Of a DNA stretch of 55,582 nt, positions 43,050 to 51,513 are shown piece after piece. The notes beneath the pieces are model-generated. The model saw only the letters and a program-made list of their open reading frames with translations. It was not told the origin of the DNA and searched no databases. Origin of the DNA: CAKXIK01 sp050947015 (GTDB lineage Bacteria; Bacillota; Clostridia; Oscillospirales; Acutalibacteraceae). A program made the position numbers and the translations under genes. The stretch covers positions 1 to 55,582 of the forward strand of contig JBMNVT010000016.1 in the NCBI GenBank assembly GCA_050947015.1, in the 5' to 3' direction. Position 1 is the stretch's first letter; each line of letters begins with the position of its first letter.

Positions 43050-43514
43050 GTGCATGCTGAGCGGGAACGATTCCACGTGCTGTTTGAACAACTTCCGCGC
43101 ACACAGCGTCATACGCTGACCTCGGCGGGCGTGCCGGCGCAGTTTTCGCTGGAAAATCTGCTTAATGGCCAGACGGCGCTACCGGAAGAGCAGCCTGATG
43201 TGGTAAAGCTGGCACAGGGATATATCGAGTCCAGTTATCAAAACAAGCTTTTACTGCGGAAAATCAGCGAGACGCTTCACGTTAGTTCAGCTTATCTGTC
43301 GCGAAGATTTCGCCGTCTGGCCGGCTGCACACTGACGGATTATATTATTGAAACGCGCATTCGTCAGGCAAAAAAGCTGTTGATTCATTCGGAAATACCG
43401 ATTCAACATATCTCGATGAACGTCGGATTTGAAAATGCAAATTATTTTTCCAGAGTGTTTAAACAGCAAACAGGGCAAAGCCCGGGGGCGTTTCGCCGCA
43501 CGTCTGCAAAATGA
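43050..43514 (+). pseudogene. C-terminal remnant of a second AraC-family regulator
   Basis: The AraC DNA-binding domain is complete (YIESSYQNKLLLRKISETLHVSSAYLSRRFRRLAGCTLTDYIIETRIRQAKKLLIHSEIPIQHISMNVGFENANYFSRVFKQQTGQSPGAFRR). It is preceded by only about 40 residues, where a sensor or cupin domain would be expected. GTG 43050 lacks a ribosome site and lies inside the sequence shared with the decapitated oxidoreductase. The pair is head-to-head and lost both 5' ends. It could still be translated as a short protein, but that is unlikely. Confidence 0.65.
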
Positions 43515-43583
43515 AACGTCAAGATATCGAATAAAGATATAATCAAATATTTGAATGGTTGCCGGTTCGAAAATAAAAAGACA

Positions 43584-43619
43584 TAAAAGAAGGGCGGACT
43601 CCCAAACAGGAGTCCGCCC
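43584..43619 (-). terminator. Terminator of the cysteine-rich peptide gene
   Basis: GGGCGGACTCC (43592-43602) and GGAGTCCGCCC (43609-43619) form an 11-bp perfect stem. On the minus strand it is followed by TTCTTTTATG. It lies 29 nt after the peptide gene stop. Confidence 0.8.
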
Positions 43620-43647
43620 CCTTCCTTACGGAAGGATGCCCGATGTT

Positions 43648-43794
43648 TTAGCAACCGCAGCCGCAGTCGTTATTGCATCCATTGTTGCAGCCGCATCCGC
43701 TTTCGCCGAAGCCACTGCCGCAGCAGCAGAACAGAACCAACAGGATGATGATCCAGATACAGCAGTTGCCACCGAAAAGACCGTTGTTACACAT
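43648..43794 (-). CDS. Cysteine-rich single-helix membrane peptide, 48 residues
   Basis: ATG 43794 has AAGGAGG 8 nt upstream on the minus strand, the frame ends at TAA 43648-43650 and a strong terminator follows: a complete small gene. The peptide has 12 Cys. A short Asn/Gly start leads into one hydrophobic helix (CCIWIIILLVLFCCC), then a tail of CGC and CNNGC/CNNDC units (CGCNNGCNNDCGCGC). The pattern recalls small sporulation or envelope peptides of Firmicutes, but I recognise no named family. The neighbours are decayed regulators and the potassium-uptake genes. Confidence 0.75.
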   Translation of the reverse strand: MCNNGLFGGNCCIWIIILLVLFCCCGSGFGESGCGCNNGCNNDCGCGC

Positions 43795-43863
43795 AAGCAA
43801 ATCCTCCTTGATTTAGAGTTCACCATAGTATACGGAGAATTTGCGGAAGTGGTTACAGAATTT

Positions 43864-44514
43864 TTAGGTTCTTTCGGTTAGACGGGAAACATCAACAAAC
43901 TTTCCGACGATAATGATATGATCGCTTTTTTCAAAAATATAATCTCCGCCGGGAAGCGATTTAATCGAAGCGCCGTTTTTGACCGCCAGAATGTTGACAT
44001 TATATTTACGCCGGATATTCAGTGAAGCGATGCTTTTTCCCGTCCAGTCACTCATGATCGGAATTTCGTAAATTGCCACCTCCGGCGTCAGCTCGATGTA
44101 ATCGAAAATATTTTTTGCGTTGTGCCGGATAGCTAATTTTTCGGCCATGTCACGCTCCGGGTACACCACTTCATCGGCACCGCTTTGACGCAGAAACTTT
44201 GCCTGAATTTCGCGACTTGCTTTGGAAACGACGTATTTCGCGCCAAGCTCTTTCAGCAGAGAGGTAATTTCCAACGAAGACTGAAAATTTTCGCCAATCG
44301 CAACAAAACAGAGATCAAAATTGTTGACACCGAGCGAACGCAGGACAGCTTCGTTGGTGCAGTCGCCAATATAGGCATCTGTGAACTGCGGCGCAAGCTC
44401 ATCGATAATTGCTTCGTTCTGGTCAACGATCATAACAGCATTTTTCAGCTGCTGCATTTTTATGGCCAGAGTCCTTCCAAAACGCCCCATGCCGATGACA
44501 AGTACTGATTTCAT
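43864..44514 (-). CDS. ktrA: Potassium uptake protein KtrA/TrkA (RCK regulatory subunit)
   Basis: 216 residues. An N-terminal RCK_N Rossmann domain (VLVIGMGRFGRTLAIKM...VDQNEAII) is followed by RCK_C (residues about 135-216), which in related proteins binds c-di-AMP. It forms a ring that gates the membrane partner with ATP or NADH. ATG 44514 is the start; the open frame extends upstream into the ktrB end. Second gene of the ktrB-ktrA unit, 29 nt after ktrB. Both a putative c-di-AMP synthase (cdaA) and this effector are in the window. Confidence 0.93.
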   Translation of the reverse strand: MKSVLVIGMGRFGRTLAIKMQQLKNAVMIVDQNEAIIDELAPQFTDAYIGDCTNEAVLRSLGVNNFDLCFVAIGENFQSSLEITSLLKELGAKYVVSKASREIQAKFLRQSGADEVVYPERDMAEKLAIRHNAKNIFDYIELTPEVAIYEIPIMSDWTGKSIASLNIRRKYNVNILAVKNGASIKSLPGGDYIFEKSDHIIIVGKFVDVSRLTERT

Positions 44515-44543
44515 AATTTTCCGATTCCTTTCAAAACCATCAT

Positions 44544-45929
44544 TTAACCAATCATTATCTGCTCTTTTGGTCGTTTCAGAGGTGCGTTGACGTGCGGTCG
44601 TCCCTCCCAAAGAACCAGAGCAAGCGTCAGGCCACCTACGCGCCCGCCGAACATCAGAATCATGAGCAAGATTTTAGAAGCGTTTCCGAGCAGCGGTGTA
44701 ATACCCTTGGTCAGCCCGACTGTGCCAGCCGCGGAACTTACCTCAAACAGCGCTTCAGTCAGCGTAACCGGCTCAAAGGCGGTCAGCAGAATGGTACTGC
44801 AGATAACTGCGATCAGGTAAATGGTAACAATTGCGCTGGCCTGCTGCATCAAATCATCTGTCAGACGGCGCTTGAACAGCGTACAGCCGTTGCGGTGATG
44901 CGCCGAAGCGGCTGTGCATAAAAGCATAACAGCCAGGGTTGTTGTCTTGATTCCGCCTGCGGTGGAACCGGGGCTGCCCCCCACAAACATGAGAAATACG
45001 GTGGTAAGGTCGCCGCCGTGCGAAAGCTTAGCCAGATCAATGGTGTTAAAGCCTGCCGTGCGCGGAGTAACAGCCTGAAACCAGGATGCAAGAAGCCGCT
45101 CGCCAAACGATAACCCTGCCATACTGTGGTCGGATTCCAACAGAAAAAACGCCGCGCAGCCAAGAACAAGCAGCAGCCCTGTTGCAGAAAGAACCACCTT
45201 TGTATGCAGCTGCAAATGATGACGGCGAGGTATCTGAGTGATCAAATCATTCCACACCAGAAAGCCAAGCCCGCCCACAATAATCAGACCGGTAATCGTC
45301 AGGTTAACAAGCACATCCCCTTGAAACGCTGTCAATGAGGAGAACGGTTCCCGATACCCCATCAGGTCAAAGCCGGCGTTGCAAAAGGCGGAAACCGAAT
45401 GAAAGACGGAATACCACAGTCCGCGCGCAAAGCCCATTTCAGGACAGAAGCGGATCGCAAGCAGCGCTGCACCGATTCCTTCAAAAAGCAGGGTGCCGAG
45501 CGCGATGCGTTTGATAAGCCGAATAATGCCGCCCACACGCATGGTTCCGACCGACTGCATGAGCAAACGCCGTTCGTGCAGGCTGATCTTTCGTTTCATA
45601 AAGACGGAAAACAATGAAATAATCGTCATGAATCCAAGTCCGCCGATTTGAATCAGAGCCAGAATAACAGCTTGGCCAAACGGCGTCCAGTGCGACCAGG
45701 TGTCGTATACCACCAGACCGGTGACACAGGTGGCAGAGGTCGCGGTAAACAGCGAATTGACAAAGGGCGTGGTTTCTCCGGAACGAGCGGCGGCAGGAAG
45801 CGTCAGCAGTATCGCGCCGAAAAAGATGACGCCCAAAAAACCCAATGTAATAATTTGCGTATTGGAAAGCGAAAAACGAGACTTAACCGTCGTTTTCGCC
45901 TCCTTTCCCCGATATTGTTTTGAAAGCAT
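44544..45929 (-). CDS. ktrB: Potassium uptake protein KtrB/TrkH
   Basis: Membrane ion-conducting subunit, 461 residues from ATG 45929, with four pore-loop repeats seen in SATCVTGLVVYDT, VSAFCNAGFDLMG, TPRTAGFN and SAAGTVGLTKG, each with a selectivity-filter Gly. ATG 45929 is the only canonical start, but TATAAT at 45935-45940 would place the transcript start almost on it. The strong AAAGGAGG (GGAGG at 45899-45903) instead points to the codons at 45893 or 45890, which are both ACG. Residues from there (VKSRFSLSNTQIITLGFLG) match typical KtrB N-termini. An ACG start or an odd leaderless start is possible. Confidence 0.92.
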   Translation of the reverse strand: MLSKQYRGKEAKTTVKSRFSLSNTQIITLGFLGVIFFGAILLTLPAAARSGETTPFVNSLFTATSATCVTGLVVYDTWSHWTPFGQAVILALIQIGGLGFMTIISLFSVFMKRKISLHERRLLMQSVGTMRVGGIIRLIKRIALGTLLFEGIGAALLAIRFCPEMGFARGLWYSVFHSVSAFCNAGFDLMGYREPFSSLTAFQGDVLVNLTITGLIIVGGLGFLVWNDLITQIPRRHHLQLHTKVVLSATGLLLVLGCAAFFLLESDHSMAGLSFGERLLASWFQAVTPRTAGFNTIDLAKLSHGGDLTTVFLMFVGGSPGSTAGGIKTTTLAVMLLCTAASAHHRNGCTLFKRRLTDDLMQQASAIVTIYLIAVICSTILLTAFEPVTLTEALFEVSSAAGTVGLTKGITPLLGNASKILLMILMFGGRVGGLTLALVLWEGRPHVNAPLKRPKEQIMIG

Positions 45930-45934
45930 CTCTC

Positions 45935-45961
45935 ATTATAATCATTTTCTTTTTTTTTCAA
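45935..45961 (-). promoter_or_regulatory. Predicted promoter of ktrBA
   Basis: On the minus strand TTGAAA (45961-45956) and TATAAT (45940-45935) are present, but the spacer is only 15 nt. The A-tract between them may compensate. Divergent from the ctsR promoter. Confidence 0.4.
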
Positions 45962-46014
45962 GTAAAATGCAGCTTTTCCTGCATAAAGGTTTCGTAAAGA
46001 CAAAAGCCCGAGGC

Positions 46015-46043
46015 TTGACGCGGAGAAAAACGTGCGCTATAAT
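46015..46043 (+). promoter_or_regulatory. Sigma-A promoter of the ctsR operon
   Basis: TTGACG (46015-46020) and perfect TATAAT (46038-46043) with a 17-nt spacer. The CtsR box begins 4 nt after the -10. Confidence 0.85.
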
Positions 46044-46046
46044 TAA

Positions 46047-46063
46047 AGTCAAAGATGGTCAAA
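46047..46063 (+). promoter_or_regulatory. CtsR operator
   Basis: AGTCAAAGATGGTCAAA fits the heptad direct repeat (A/G)GTCAAA-NAN-(A/G)GTCAAA exactly. Its position over the transcription start gives CtsR autorepression, relieved on heat or by McsB. Confidence 0.95.
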
Positions 46064-46113
46064 GTCAAGCTGAATTTTCTGATATCACTTGTGTTTTGAA
46101 GGGAAGTCTGAAA

Positions 46114-46572
46114 ATGTGCATCAGTGAACTGCTGGCACAATACATTATAAAAGAGCTGGAGGCCTGCCACGGCACGGCTGAAATTCAGCGCAACGAGCTG
46201 GCAGAGGCGTTCGGATGTGTGCCGAGTCAGATCAATTACGTGCTGACCTCCCGCTTCACGCCGGAGCGGGGTTATATCGTAGAAAGCCGCCGCGGCGGCG
46301 GGGGGTGTATCCGCATCACCCGTATTCAGATGGATCGAACACCGGCGCTGATGCATGCAATTCATTCTGTCGGCGAAACGATTGATCTGCGCAGCGCAAG
46401 AGCGATTATCTGTAATCTTGCGGTGCCAGGCTATCTCAGCGAGGAGGCATCGGGGCTCATGCTGTCGGTTCTTTCGGAACGGTCGCTGCTCAAGTGCGCT
46501 CCGGAAGACCGCGCCGGCATCCGTGCGGAGCTGATGAAAAATATGCTAGTTACGCTGCTTCGGTCGGAATAA
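46114..46572 (+). CDS. ctsR: Transcriptional repressor CtsR
   Basis: 152 residues. The winged-helix N-terminal domain (LAQYIIKELEACHGTAEIQRNELAEAFGCVPSQINYVLTSRFTPERGYIVESRRGGGGCIRI) has the glycine-rich wing loop RRGGGG that senses heat. The C-terminal helical part is complete. It represses its own operon through the box at 46047-46063. ATG 46114 follows GAAGGGAAG; the longer upstream frame runs through the promoter. Confidence 0.97.
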   Translation: MCISELLAQYIIKELEACHGTAEIQRNELAEAFGCVPSQINYVLTSRFTPERGYIVESRRGGGGCIRITRIQMDRTPALMHAIHSVGETIDLRSARAIICNLAVPGYLSEEASGLMLSVLSERSLLKCAPEDRAGIRAELMKNMLVTLLRSE

Positions 46573-46621
46573 CATGTTGCCCGGCGCCGAATCTGATGCA
46601 AACCGAAAGGTGGTTTTATCA

Positions 46622-47149
46622 ATGATTTGTCAATCCTGCGGAAAAAAGAACGCGGTAACTCACATCAAACAGATTGTAAACGGGGAAATAGAGGAATACT
46701 ATCTCTGCGCCGATTGCGCCGCAAAACTTGGCTACGGTGGACTGTTCAGCGGTTTTTCACTGAATATCGGCGACCTGATCGGCAGCGTGTTGGGCGACGG
46801 AACTCACCGGGCGCCGGCGGTGGCAGAAGCACGCTGTCCCTGCTGCGGTTGCACATTCTCTGATCTGGTGCGTAGCGGCCGGGTTGGGTGCGCGCAATGC
46901 TATGAGGTCTTCCGCGATCGACTGTTGCCCTCCATTCAGCGGATCCATGGTAATACGCACCATGTTGGACACGTGCCGGTTTCCGCCAGCAAAAAAGCGC
47001 AGCGCAGCGTCCGGTTGGAAGAAGCACGCAGAAAACTGGCGCAGGCGATTGAAGAGGAAAATTTTGAGGAAGCGGTAACTCTTCGGGATGAAATCCGGGC
47101 GATGGAAGGAAACGAAAAGGAGGATGGTCATGATGAGATACAATCCTGA
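46622..47149 (+). CDS. mcsA: McsA, activator of McsB
   Basis: 175 residues. Zinc-binding cysteine pairs MICQSCGKKNAVTHI, YLCADCA, CPCCGCTF and CAQCYEVF are followed by a C-terminal UVR helix pair (LEEARRKLAQAIEEENFEEAVTLRDEI). It stimulates the McsB arginine kinase and helps feed clients to ClpC. ATG 46622 follows GAAAGG. It overlaps mcsB by about 20 nt. Confidence 0.95.
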   Translation: MICQSCGKKNAVTHIKQIVNGEIEEYYLCADCAAKLGYGGLFSGFSLNIGDLIGSVLGDGTHRAPAVAEARCPCCGCTFSDLVRSGRVGCAQCYEVFRDRLLPSIQRIHGNTHHVGHVPVSASKKAQRSVRLEEARRKLAQAIEEENFEEAVTLRDEIRAMEGNEKEDGHDEIQS

Positions 47150-48176
47150 GGAGGACGTATTTTCTGACATTATCCTGAGTACGCGCGTACGGTTGGCGAG
47201 AAATCTGCGCACAACGCCTTTTCCTGCCGCGATGGACGATGCGGCGCGCTGCTCGGTTGCAAAAGAGATTGGCACAGCGATGGGTGGTCAAACGCCGGCC
47301 GGGGCTTGGCATGCCACAGAAATTGCTGCACTCGGCAGGATACAGGCGGTTGGGTTGGTGGAACAGCACCTGATCAGCCCCGAATTTACCGACCCGCTGC
47401 CGGGTCGCGTGCTGATGCGCAATGAAGACGATTCGGTTTCCGCCATGCTGAACGAGGAGGATCACCTGCGGCTTCAGGTTTTGTTGCCCGGATTTTGTCT
47501 GCAGCAGGCATACGACCGCGCCGAGGAAATGGATCGTTTTCTTGAAAACAGGCTGCCGTTTGCGTTTGACGATGAATTTGGCTATTTGACGCAGTGCCCC
47601 ACCAACTTGGGAACCGGAATGCGCGCTTCGCTGATGATGCATTTGCCAGCTATGCAGGAGAACGGCATGATGCAGCGGATGGGCGCAAATCTTTCCAAGC
47701 TGGGGCTGACGCTGCGCGGGATTTACGGCGAAGGCAGCGAACCCAAGGGTGCGATTTATCAGCTTTCCAATCAGGTGACGCTGGGGCTTTCAGAGCGTTC
47801 CGCCATTGATAATCTGAATAATATTGCCCGGCAGCTTGCCGCACAGGAGCGCACGACAAGAGCTTCTTTGATGAAGAGTGAAAAAATGCAGGATGTGGTG
47901 CTGCGTTCGTTGGGGTTGATGAAAAATGCCCGCCTGCTTTCCAACGATGAATTTATGGTTTTACTCTCGCAGGTGCGTGTCGGGGTTGCGGAAAAGTGGA
48001 TTGCCGGTGTGTCGCAGCAGGAGCTGAATCAATTGATGCAGCGGGTGCAGCCGGCCACAATTTCCATCAGCGAAGGCAGAGTACTGGAGTCCGCGGAGCG
48101 TGATCGCATTCGGGCGGCGAAGGTTCGTGCAGCGCTTCACGCAGCAGAGGAATGTGACCCTGAAGCGGAAGAGTAA
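47130..48176 (+). CDS. mcsB: Protein-arginine kinase McsB
   Basis: 348 residues with a phosphagen-kinase fold: ILSTRVRLARNLRTTPFP, the NEEDHLRLQ loop, FDDEFGYLTQCPTNLGTGMRAS and RGIYGEGSEP. It phosphorylates arginines of CtsR and of damaged proteins to mark them for ClpCP. AAGGAGG lies at 47117-47123, so ATG 47130 or 47133 is the start and not ATG 47124. clpC begins 14 nt after the stop. Confidence 0.95.
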   Translation: MMRYNPEEDVFSDIILSTRVRLARNLRTTPFPAAMDDAARCSVAKEIGTAMGGQTPAGAWHATEIAALGRIQAVGLVEQHLISPEFTDPLPGRVLMRNEDDSVSAMLNEEDHLRLQVLLPGFCLQQAYDRAEEMDRFLENRLPFAFDDEFGYLTQCPTNLGTGMRASLMMHLPAMQENGMMQRMGANLSKLGLTLRGIYGEGSEPKGAIYQLSNQVTLGLSERSAIDNLNNIARQLAAQERTTRASLMKSEKMQDVVLRSLGLMKNARLLSNDEFMVLLSQVRVGVAEKWIAGVSQQELNQLMQRVQPATISISEGRVLESAERDRIRAAKVRAALHAAEECDPEAEE

Positions 48177-48190
48177 GGAGTTGACGCAGG

Positions 48191-50656
48191 ATGTATCAAT
48201 TTGATAAATTTACAGAAAAGGCAAACCGCGCGGTAAATCTTGCTATAGAAATTGCGCAGGAGCTGGGGCATACCTATATTGGCAGCGAACATCTGCTTTA
48301 TGGTTTAGCGGCGGAAGAAAGCGGCGTCGCGGCGACAGTGCTGCAGAAGTACGGCGTTACGCCGGACGCGCTGCGCGGTCTGATTGTTCAGTCGCAGGGG
48401 CAGGGCAGCCGCACAGCGCTTTCCATTGAGGATTTTACGCCCCGCAGCAAGCGCGTGCTGCAGCTTGCAGTACTGCACAGCGCCCAGCTGCGCCATCCCT
48501 ATGTGGGAACGGAACATCTTCTGTTGGCGCTGCTTGATGACGGACAGAGCTATGCGGTGCGTTATTTGGAGTCTTTCAATGTCGACAAGGGCGCTGTCGT
48601 ACGCGAGGTGCTCAGTACAATTGGCATTGCTGCGGCGCAGAATCCGGCTGCTGAGGGGCAGCAGGCTTCCGGCGTTGCACAGCAGAGAGGCAAGGATTCC
48701 TGGCGGACATTTGGCCGTGACCTGACCGAAGAGGCGGGCAAAGGAACCATCGACCCCGTGATCGGACGGCAGAAAGAGATTGAGCGCGTGATTCAGATTC
48801 TCAGCCGAAGAACAAAGAATAATCCATGCCTGATCGGCGAACCCGGCGTCGGAAAAACTGCGATTGCGGAAGGGCTGGCGCTTAAAATTGCGGCGGGAGA
48901 GGTTCCCGATCTACTCCAGGGGAAAAAGATTATTTCGCTTGATTTGACAGGTATGGTCGCCGGAACAAAATACCGCGGAGACTTTGAGGAGCGTATCCGC
49001 AATGTCATTGAGGACGTTAAAAAATCTGGGAATATTATTTTGTTTATAGACGAACTGCACACAATTATCGGCGCAGGAGCAGCCGAGGGGGCAACCGACG
49101 CCGCTAATATCCTGAAGCCGTCTCTGACCAAAGGTGATTTGCAGGTGATCGGTGCAACAACGATTGAAGAATACCGGAAATATATTGAAAAAGACGCTGC
49201 ATTAGAGCGCCGTTTTCAGCCGGTTACGGTTGGGGAGCCGAGCGAGGAGGAAGCGGAACAGATTCTGCTCGGTCTGCGAGACCGTTACGAAGCGCACCAC
49301 AAAGTAAAAATTACTGATGAATCAATTCGGGCAGCCGTCAGGTTTTCCGCCCGCTATATTGCAGATCGCTTTCTGCCGGATAAAGCCATTGACCTGGTTG
49401 ACGAGGCCGCTTCCAGAGTGAGGCTGCGCGCTTATACCGCACCGCCGGAGCTGCAGGAGAAAGAAAAGCGGCTCAAGGAACTTGGTCAGGAAAAAGCGGC
49501 GGCGGTCAATGCACAGGAATTTGAAAGCGCAGCGCGCCTGCGCGACGAAGAACACAAGCTGCAGCAGGAGGTTGAAGCGGCAAAACGCCAAATGGAAGCA
49601 CAGAACGGCCATCAGTCCGGCATTGTTACTCCGGAAGACATTGCTGAAATTGTTTCCGGTTGGACGGGAATTCCCGCGCAGCAGCTGACCAAAACAGAAA
49701 GCGAACGGCTGCTGCAGTTGGAATCCGTCCTGCACCGCCGTGTGGTAGGGCAGCAGGAGGCAGTTTCCGCCATTGCAAGGGCGATTCGCCGCGGTAGAGT
49801 GGGGTTAAAGGACCCGCACCGCCCCATCGGTTCGTTTCTTTTTCTCGGACCGACCGGCGTCGGAAAGACCGAACTCTGCAAAGCGTTGGCGGAAGCAATG
49901 TTCGGCGATGAATCCGCAATGATTCGGCTGGATATGTCCGAATATATGGAAAAGCACACGGTTTCCCGGCTCGTTGGTTCACCGCCCGGTTATGTCGGCT
50001 TTGAGGAGGGCGGACAGCTGACAGAAAAGGTTCGCCGGAAGCCCTATTCCGTTGTGTTGTTCGACGAAATTGAAAAAGCGCATCCTGATGTGTTCAATAT
50101 GCTGCTGCAGATTTTGGAGGACGGCCGACTGACCGATTCTCAAGGAAGAACCGTAAATTTTCAAAATACGATTCTGATCATGACGTCGAATGTCGGCGCG
50201 CGTCAGATTACAGAACGAAAAGCAGGGCTTGGTTTTCTTTCGGAAAACGCGCTCAGCGACGCTTCTATCAGTGAGACGGTAATGACGGAATTGAAAAATA
50301 CGTTCCGACCGGAATTTTTGAATCGCGTGGATGAAACTATCGTATTTCACCAGCTGGCAGAACCGGAGTTGCGCCAGATTACGGAAAAAATGCTGAAAAC
50401 TCTTGGTGAGCGTTTGCGTGAGCTTGGCGTGCAGATTCGGTTTACAGCTTCTGCGGTAGACGCCGTTGCGAAGCAGGGCTTTGACCCGGTCTACGGCGCG
50501 CGCCCGCTGCGCAGAGCGATTCAGAATAAAATCGAAGACCCATTGTCGGAAAAGCTGCTGGATGGGACTGTAAACAGCGGGGAAATCTGCTGCGATTTTG
50601 ATGGAGAAAGTTTCGTTTTCCGTCAGGAAAATCCCAACAGCCTGAAAAATATTTAG
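48191..50656 (+). CDS. clpC: ATP-dependent Clp protease ATP-binding subunit ClpC
   Basis: 821 residues. Two N-terminal Clp repeats (AQELGHTYIGSEHLLYGL and RHPYVGTEHLLLALL) are followed by AAA1 with Walker A GEPGVGKT near 216 and Walker B ILFIDELH. A middle domain with a UVR-like coiled coil follows, then AAA2 with GPTGVGKTELCKALAEAM near 555. It unfolds arginine-phosphorylated and McsA/MecA-delivered clients for ClpP, which is not in the window. Last gene of the CtsR operon; a hairpin and an IS element follow. Confidence 0.96.
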   Translation: MYQFDKFTEKANRAVNLAIEIAQELGHTYIGSEHLLYGLAAEESGVAATVLQKYGVTPDALRGLIVQSQGQGSRTALSIEDFTPRSKRVLQLAVLHSAQLRHPYVGTEHLLLALLDDGQSYAVRYLESFNVDKGAVVREVLSTIGIAAAQNPAAEGQQASGVAQQRGKDSWRTFGRDLTEEAGKGTIDPVIGRQKEIERVIQILSRRTKNNPCLIGEPGVGKTAIAEGLALKIAAGEVPDLLQGKKIISLDLTGMVAGTKYRGDFEERIRNVIEDVKKSGNIILFIDELHTIIGAGAAEGATDAANILKPSLTKGDLQVIGATTIEEYRKYIEKDAALERRFQPVTVGEPSEEEAEQILLGLRDRYEAHHKVKITDESIRAAVRFSARYIADRFLPDKAIDLVDEAASRVRLRAYTAPPELQEKEKRLKELGQEKAAAVNAQEFESAARLRDEEHKLQQEVEAAKRQMEAQNGHQSGIVTPEDIAEIVSGWTGIPAQQLTKTESERLLQLESVLHRRVVGQQEAVSAIARAIRRGRVGLKDPHRPIGSFLFLGPTGVGKTELCKALAEAMFGDESAMIRLDMSEYMEKHTVSRLVGSPPGYVGFEEGGQLTEKVRRKPYSVVLFDEIEKAHPDVFNMLLQILEDGRLTDSQGRTVNFQNTILIMTSNVGARQITERKAGLGFLSENALSDASISETVMTELKNTFRPEFLNRVDETIVFHQLAEPELRQITEKMLKTLGERLRELGVQIRFTASAVDAVAKQGFDPVYGARPLRRAIQNKIEDPLSEKLLDGTVNSGEICCDFDGESFVFRQENPNSLKNI

Positions 50657-50663
50657 CAGAGGA

Positions 50664-50698
50664 AAAAACGGTGCAGCCACTGTGTGCTGCACCGTTTC
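50664..50698. terminator. Terminator hairpin after clpC
   Basis: ACGGTGCAGC (50668-50677) pairs with GCTGCACCGT (50686-50695). Only TT follows before the IS end at 50698, so the T run on the plus strand is short. On the minus strand it is followed by TTTT. Confidence 0.65.
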
Positions 50699-51466
50699 AG
50701 ACTGTCGAAAAAGGTCCAGCAAAGGCTGGGCTTTTTTGATGTAAAGTGGTAAGATAAAAGAGGTGATGCAGAATGCTGGAACGAGGAAAGATGGACAGGA
50801 ATAAGATAGAGTTTGTAGATACCGAGGGATTGGTGCCGGCAGATCATTTGCTACGAAAAATAGATGCGGCAGTAGATTTTAGCAAGATCTATAAACCATG
50901 TCTTATCCACAGCGTACAAAAGACCTATGACTATGAAGGGCGGCCACGAATGGTGGAGTATGTGTACGACGAACATTTTGATTGCATTCTATGTCCGGAA
51001 TACCAGCCTTTACAATACAGTACAACAAACCGTGATGGATACCGCGAATAGAAAAGTGACCCTGCTATCTGCAGAAATTGTCCAACAAGAGAGCTTTGCA
51101 CCCATTCCAAAGACTGCATCAAAACGGTAACCCGACATATATGGAAAGATTTCGAGGAGTTGGCAGACGACATAAGGCACACGCCGCAATACAAAGAATT
51201 GTATAAAAGGCGAAAAGAAACCATCGAAAGAGTTTTCGCCAATGCAAAAGAAAAACACGCGATGCGTTATACTCCTTACCGTGGCTTGTCTCAGGTTCAG
51301 AACTGGGTGAAGCTTAAATTTGCTGCCATGGATCTCAAAAGGTTCGCAAAATGGAAATGGAGAGATTCGCATCCACTCTCTTTACACTTTGCTATTTCTC
51401 ATTTTTTGTTCTTTTTTAAACGCTCAAGCCTTTTTGTTACGGCTTGAGCGTTTTTTCGACAGTCTG
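50698..51466 (+). mobile_element. Internally deleted IS1182-type insertion sequence
   Basis: CAGACTGTCGAAAAA at 50698-50712 is repeated as its exact complement at 51452-51466, marking both ends of a 769-bp element that carries parts of one transposase gene. Full-length relatives are usually about 1.6-1.8 kb, so the middle is lost while both ends are perfect. Hairpins inside each end (CCAGC/GCTGG at about 50717-50730 and CGCTCAAGCC/GGCTTGAGCG at 51421-51450) look like terminators that insulate the transposase. No clear target duplication is visible at the edges. It sits directly behind the clpC terminator. Confidence 0.82.
50773..51447 (+). pseudogene. Truncated IS1182-family transposase
   Basis: ATG 50773 gives the family N-terminus (IEFVDTEGLVPADHLLRKIDAAVDFSKIY). 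The text then jumps to the C-terminal zinc-like region (DEHFDCILCPEY, CRNCPTRELC, KDCIKTVTRHIW) and the last DDE helix (RRKETIERVFANAKEKHAMRYTPYRGL). Most of the catalytic core is deleted, and a TAG at 51049-51051 interrupts the frame where relatives have Tyr (GYRE-stop-KSDP). The rest stays in frame to 51447. It cannot transpose by itself but could be moved in trans. Confidence 0.85.
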
Positions 51467-51513
51467 CGCCCTGCTCCGAATATCGGAACAGGGCGCAGAG
51501 CAGCAAGGAAAAA

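Noticed and set aside
43050..43514. Functional short AraC regulator
   Set aside because: No ribosome site at GTG 43050, and its upstream sequence is shared with a decapitated gene on the other strand, so a remnant is more likely.
1657..51051. Recoding of TAG as an amino acid, suggested by in-frame amber codons in ctc and the transposase
   Set aside because: TAG is the normal final stop of several intact genes here (HTH gene, recJ, nucleoside kinase, clpC), so genome-wide recoding is not credible.
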